Source of the DNA: Pedobacter rhodius
GTDB lineage: Bacteria; Bacteroidota; Bacteroidia; Sphingobacteriales; Sphingobacteriaceae
Assembly (NCBI RefSeq): GCF_027213645.1
Contig: NZ_JAPWGL010000004.1
Coordinates: forward strand, 186,001 to 250,000
Direction of reading: 5' to 3'
DNA length: 64,000 bases
The first letter of the stretch is position 1. Every line of letters begins with the position of its first letter. The translations under genes were made by a program, and so were the position numbers. A model generated the notes under the pieces. The model ran no database searches and was not told where the DNA came from. It saw only the letters and a program-made list of their open reading frames with translations. Shown piece by piece: positions 61,391 to 64,000 of this stretch.

Positions 61391-61867
61391 ATGGAAAATA
61401 TTTATTCACATAAACGGACGCATATAAGCTATAAAAGCTTGGTATCAAATCTAAATACCGTTGGAATATTCCTGCTGACATTGCTATGGTGTTATGCAGT
61501 TTTTGCAAAGCTCGCAGATCTAAAACTTTATCAGCTCCAGATGAAGGATCAACCCTTTTCTGAAGAAATACAACGCGTACTGACATATCTGGTCCCGGTT
61601 CTTGAGCTGACCGCTGCTACGCTGCTGATTTTTAATAAACACAAATGGGGACTGTGGCTTTCCTTGTCCCTGATATTGGGATTTACCATATATATCACAT
61701 TGATCCTAACCCATGTTTTTCCTAATGCCCCATGCAGCTGCGGTGGCTTCATTTCTAAGATGAGCTGGAAAAGCCATCTCTACTTCAACATGCTTTTGTT
61801 TTTTATAAATATGGGTTGTCTTATTAGAGTTACCAAAAAGGAAAGGAGGTTAAGCGGCAAAGAGTGA
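61391..61867 (+). CDS. MauE/DoxX-type redox-associated membrane protein
   Basis: 158 residues with four membrane helices. The pattern WCYAVFAKLADLKLYQLQMKDQPFS, LTAATLLIFNKHKWGLWLSLSLILGFTIYI and NAPCSCGGFISKMSWKSHLYFN is that of the MauE-like group; the CSCGG cysteines sit at a membrane surface and could pass electrons or disulfides. Usually found beside small secreted proteins and SusCD pairs in Sphingobacteria. Confidence 0.85.
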   Translation: MENIYSHKRTHISYKSLVSNLNTVGIFLLTLLWCYAVFAKLADLKLYQLQMKDQPFSEEIQRVLTYLVPVLELTAATLLIFNKHKWGLWLSLSLILGFTIYITLILTHVFPNAPCSCGGFISKMSWKSHLYFNMLLFFINMGCLIRVTKKERRLSGKE

Positions 61868-61969
61868 AAAATATAATTCCAAAATTTAATGCATTCAACA
61901 GGGCATGGTGCCCAAATCTTAAACTAACTTTTTCGCTTGTTTTTTCGAAGTAAAAAGCATCCTTAAATT

Positions 61970-62347
61970 ATGTATACAGCAATAAAAAATGTAAGCAAAG
62001 GCCTAATGGCCGCCGCTTTAGGATTAGTATTAGTATTTGGTGGTTCTGCATTCAAGGCAGATAGCAAAAGGGTACAATATACGTTTCAGTATACCGGTAG
62101 CGATAAGTCCCGAACTGAGGTTGAAAAAGAATCTAACTGGACTTATAGTCCTAACGCAGCGGGCTGTGATGAAATTCAACAAGAAGCCTGTCTTATACGA
62201 GTAGATGCAAGCTTTGTGAATACAAGTGGCACCCCTACGCTAGACCCTTCACTTAACTTAATCGCAAGTCCCCACACATCAACACGTGCTTATGTAGTAT
62301 CCAGTGATGATGGAGACATGGACATCGAAAACAAAACTGCCCAATAA
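61970..62347 (+). CDS. DUF6520-like secreted small protein
   Basis: 125 residues with a signal peptide (KGLMAAALGLVLVFGGSAFKA). The mature part contains two Cys in GCDEIQQEACLIRVD, as in DUF6520 proteins. Follows the MauE-like gene by 102 bp on the same strand, so the Cys pair may be a substrate for it. Function unknown. Confidence 0.72.
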   Translation: MYTAIKNVSKGLMAAALGLVLVFGGSAFKADSKRVQYTFQYTGSDKSRTEVEKESNWTYSPNAAGCDEIQQEACLIRVDASFVNTSGTPTLDPSLNLIASPHTSTRAYVVSSDDGDMDIENKTAQ

Positions 62348-62360
62348 CCTAAGGGTAAAA

Positions 62361-62389
62361 TATGAGGGGGAAATGAACTCCCCCTTATA
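62361..62389. terminator. Bidirectional terminator between DUF6520-like and susD
   Basis: 10-bp stem around AGGGGG (62365-62370) and CCCCCT (62380-62385) with a 9-nt loop, followed by a T-rich tract on the plus strand; placed between convergent genes. Confidence 0.75.
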
Positions 62390-62391
62390 GT

Positions 62392-63762
62392 TTAGTTTTG
62401 TGGCATGCCTGAAGATTCAATAATATCAGTGGGCAACGGCAAAGCATAATATCGTGAATCTGGCGCAAGGGTGAAGACTTGACTTCCGAGAACCCGTCTT
62501 AGAATTATATTTGCTCCTTCTTTGTTGTACCTTTTAAGGTCAGCAAAACGAAGACCTCTCATCAACAACTCCTTCCTTCTTTCTTCACGGATTTTTCTAA
62601 TAGCATCAGACTTATCGGTTGCAGTTACAGGCGAAAAGGGCACTGTATTTCTCCAACGGGACTTTAATAAAATATTCAATGTTTCCATAGCCCCAGACAG
62701 GTCATTGAGCCAGGCTTTACATTCGGCGCTGTTAAGATAAAGTTCATCTGTTGCAAGGCCTGAAAAGTAAATCGTTCCACTTGCGGTGTAATTCCCCTTG
62801 AACTGCTGGTATGGCGCAGAAGCCCGGAAAAATGCAGTTCTTCTTAAATCGTTAATGTTATAACTGGCATACAAGGCAGTATCGACTCTAGAATTTGTAG
62901 TATTATTGACTCCAAAATTACTGGAAAGTTCTGCATACCAAATCGTCTCCTTATTAAACTTTTTGATTGGTACTGTGCTACTTAGCGCCAGGAGATCACT
63001 ATCGCCATTGTAATCCATTAGCTTGCTGTTGAATTTGAGTGCTTCCAGTGTATATTTCAATGACGTTTCATATTCATGACGGTACAGAAAACATCTTGAC
63101 AACAGCGCTGCTGCGGCTCCTTTTGAGGGTCGCATCACATGCTGAGGGTAGTCGGGCAGTAAGGTTAATGCTAAAGTTGCATCTTCAATTATTTTTTGGT
63201 AACAATCGCTTACCGAAGAACGTACCGAGGGGACATTAAAGTTAGATGATGTTCTAAGTGCAATACCTAAATCATTGCCAGAATTTTTTTCATCAAAGGC
63301 AAGTCCATGTTGATTGGTCAACATCAAAAAATAAAAGGACCTGTAGAATAAGGCGCTTCCCTTGGCATTGTCCCATTGAGAACTGTTCGCTGGCGTTCTG
63401 TCTATGCTTTCTAATAACTCCAGGCAAAGATTACTATTAAAAACAGACGTATACGCCAGACTCCAATCATTGGCATGTCGATAAGGAGTAGGCTTCCAGG
63501 TATAAGCTTCTTGAGCCCTTACACTTAGCGCATTGTAACTGTTGACTGTCAGGAAAAAATCATCACTTGATGCTTCGCCAAATGACGGAGTTAACCTCAG
63601 GTTCATAAGATTGGCATCGTCCAAAAGTCCTTGTACGTCAGATAAAGTATGTGGAATTACCAATTTGGCATTTGATTTAACCTCAAGGTACTTTTTACAA
63701 CTCAAGGTAAGTAGCATTGCAGTACAAAGTACAATACTTATTGCAATATTATTTTTCTTCAT
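62392..63762 (-). CDS. RagB/SusD family outer-membrane nutrient-binding lipoprotein
   Basis: ~456 residues from the ATG at 63762; lipobox LTLSCKKYLEV puts the lipidated Cys near residue 21. SusD-like features: N-terminal SDVQGLLDDA, DDFFL, TPRs with GSALFYRSFYFLMLTNQHG, a C-terminal SusD domain with DAIRKIREERRKELLMRGLRFADLKRYN. Surface lid for the TonB-dependent SusC partner encoded upstream; substrate unknown. The small size is typical of the SusD proteins paired with MauE/DUF6520 genes. Confidence 0.92.
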   Translation of the reverse strand: MKKNNIAISIVLCTAMLLTLSCKKYLEVKSNAKLVIPHTLSDVQGLLDDANLMNLRLTPSFGEASSDDFFLTVNSYNALSVRAQEAYTWKPTPYRHANDWSLAYTSVFNSNLCLELLESIDRTPANSSQWDNAKGSALFYRSFYFLMLTNQHGLAFDEKNSGNDLGIALRTSSNFNVPSVRSSVSDCYQKIIEDATLALTLLPDYPQHVMRPSKGAAAALLSRCFLYRHEYETSLKYTLEALKFNSKLMDYNGDSDLLALSSTVPIKKFNKETIWYAELSSNFGVNNTTNSRVDTALYASYNINDLRRTAFFRASAPYQQFKGNYTASGTIYFSGLATDELYLNSAECKAWLNDLSGAMETLNILLKSRWRNTVPFSPVTATDKSDAIRKIREERRKELLMRGLRFADLKRYNKEGANIILRRVLGSQVFTLAPDSRYYALPLPTDIIESSGMPQN

Positions 63763-63784
63763 AATTACTATTTCTATCATGGTT

Positions 63785-64000
63785 TTAGAATGCCCCCTTT
63801 ATACCAAATGATAACTGGCGGGAAGGAGGTAATATGTTTGAATAATCCGGATCATAACCGAAATGATTCGCTTTCCAGAGTAATCCGACATTTTGTAAAC
63901 CTGCGTATACTTCAAGATTCCGAAATGGAAATTTCCACTGAACTGTATTTAATGTGTAACCAAATCGAATATAATCAAGGCGAATGTGGTCTCCCGACAT
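63785..64000 (-). CDS. SusC/RagA TonB-dependent receptor, C-terminal end (cut by window)
   Basis: Only the last ~71 residues are in the window: SGDHIRLDYIRFGYTL, FPFRNLEVYAGLQNVGLLWKANHFGYDPDY and a terminal FGIKGAF beta-strand, the standard end of SusC barrels. Twenty-two bases separate it from the SusD start region, so the two form a unit read leftwards. Confidence 0.93.
   Translation of the reverse strand: MSGDHIRLDYIRFGYTLNTVQWKFPFRNLEVYAGLQNVGLLWKANHFGYDPDYSNILPPSRQLSFGIKGAF

Larger units (their letters stand above)
31812..64000. mobile_element. Integrative and conjugative element, right end not seen
   Basis: Starts at the tRNA-Met 3' end. It contains a serine recombinase, accessory genes, a full Bacteroidetes-type transfer operon with coupling protein and relaxase, a putative oriT, a toprim primase and RteC-type regulators, through at least 60,055. 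No second copy of the tRNA 3' end was noticed, so the right boundary may be beyond 64,000 or somewhere after 60,055. No tyrosine integrase and no known resistance gene is visible. The left boundary could also lie a few bases inside the tRNA gene. Confidence 0.85.

Noticed and set aside
31812..64000. Antibiotic-resistance cargo (tetQ- or erm-like)
   Set aside because: None of the element's genes shows ribosomal-protection, rRNA methylase or beta-lactamase motifs.

Overview
The window looks like the chromosome of a Sphingobacteriaceae member (Pedobacter-like, Bacteroidota). The signs are the Bacteroidetes-type promoter box TAnnTTTG upstream of several genes, absence of obvious Shine-Dalgarno sequences, a SusC/SusD pair, DUF3098 next to ftsX, fused ribBA, and a Bacteroidetes-type conjugation operon (TraJ/K/M/N, DUF4133, DUF4134, RteC). 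Genus assignment is inference.

Positions 1-31,700 are ordinary chromosome: the 5' part of leuS, a lipocalin-like lipoprotein, an ftsX-DUF3098-(toxin/antitoxin)-uppP-truB-yitT-ribF block, a CPA2 cation/proton antiporter, a DUF2157-like membrane protein, lysE-uvrA, an ECF sigma factor, an MFS exporter, nth, recA, tsaD, a TamB homologue, ribBA, an LptF/G permease and a START-like protein. Between recA and tsaD lies a decayed double-glycine peptide locus: a C39 peptidase exporter fragment, the C-terminus of a HlyD-type adaptor and a broken peptide precursor. Several intergenic regions hold repeats, notably a ~150-bp unit in almost four copies at 27.8-28.3 kb.

At 31,738 there is a tRNA-Met gene, and from its 3' end an integrative and conjugative element runs rightwards. 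Its first gene is a large serine recombinase whose last 14 codons (13 residues and stop) are the antisense of the tRNA gene. Next come accessory and probable anti-defence genes (an ADP-ribosyltransferase-like protein, a Dam-type methylase, an ArdC-like antirestriction protein, DUF3945/DUF4099-like proteins). Then comes a long minus-strand transfer operon, read from 55.65 kb down to 39.2 kb: MobC-like protein, relaxase, ParA, two DUF4134 proteins, DUF4133, VirB4-type TraG, three related secreted proteins plus a fourth sharing their tail, TraJ, TraK, a TraL-like protein, TraM, TraN, a VirD4 coupling protein and an M23 peptidase. A GC-rich palindromic stretch just upstream of the mobilization genes is the best oriT candidate.

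Beyond it lie a toprim primase-like gene, a 567-bp non-coding leader with a terminator hairpin, and two divergent RteC-family regulators. The right end (60.1-64 kb) holds two Crp/Fnr-type proteins, a MauE-like membrane protein, a DUF6520-like secreted small protein and a convergent SusD/SusC pair cut by the window edge. No right attachment site was recognised, so whether this last block is element cargo or chromosome is not settled. No known antibiotic-resistance gene is visible.
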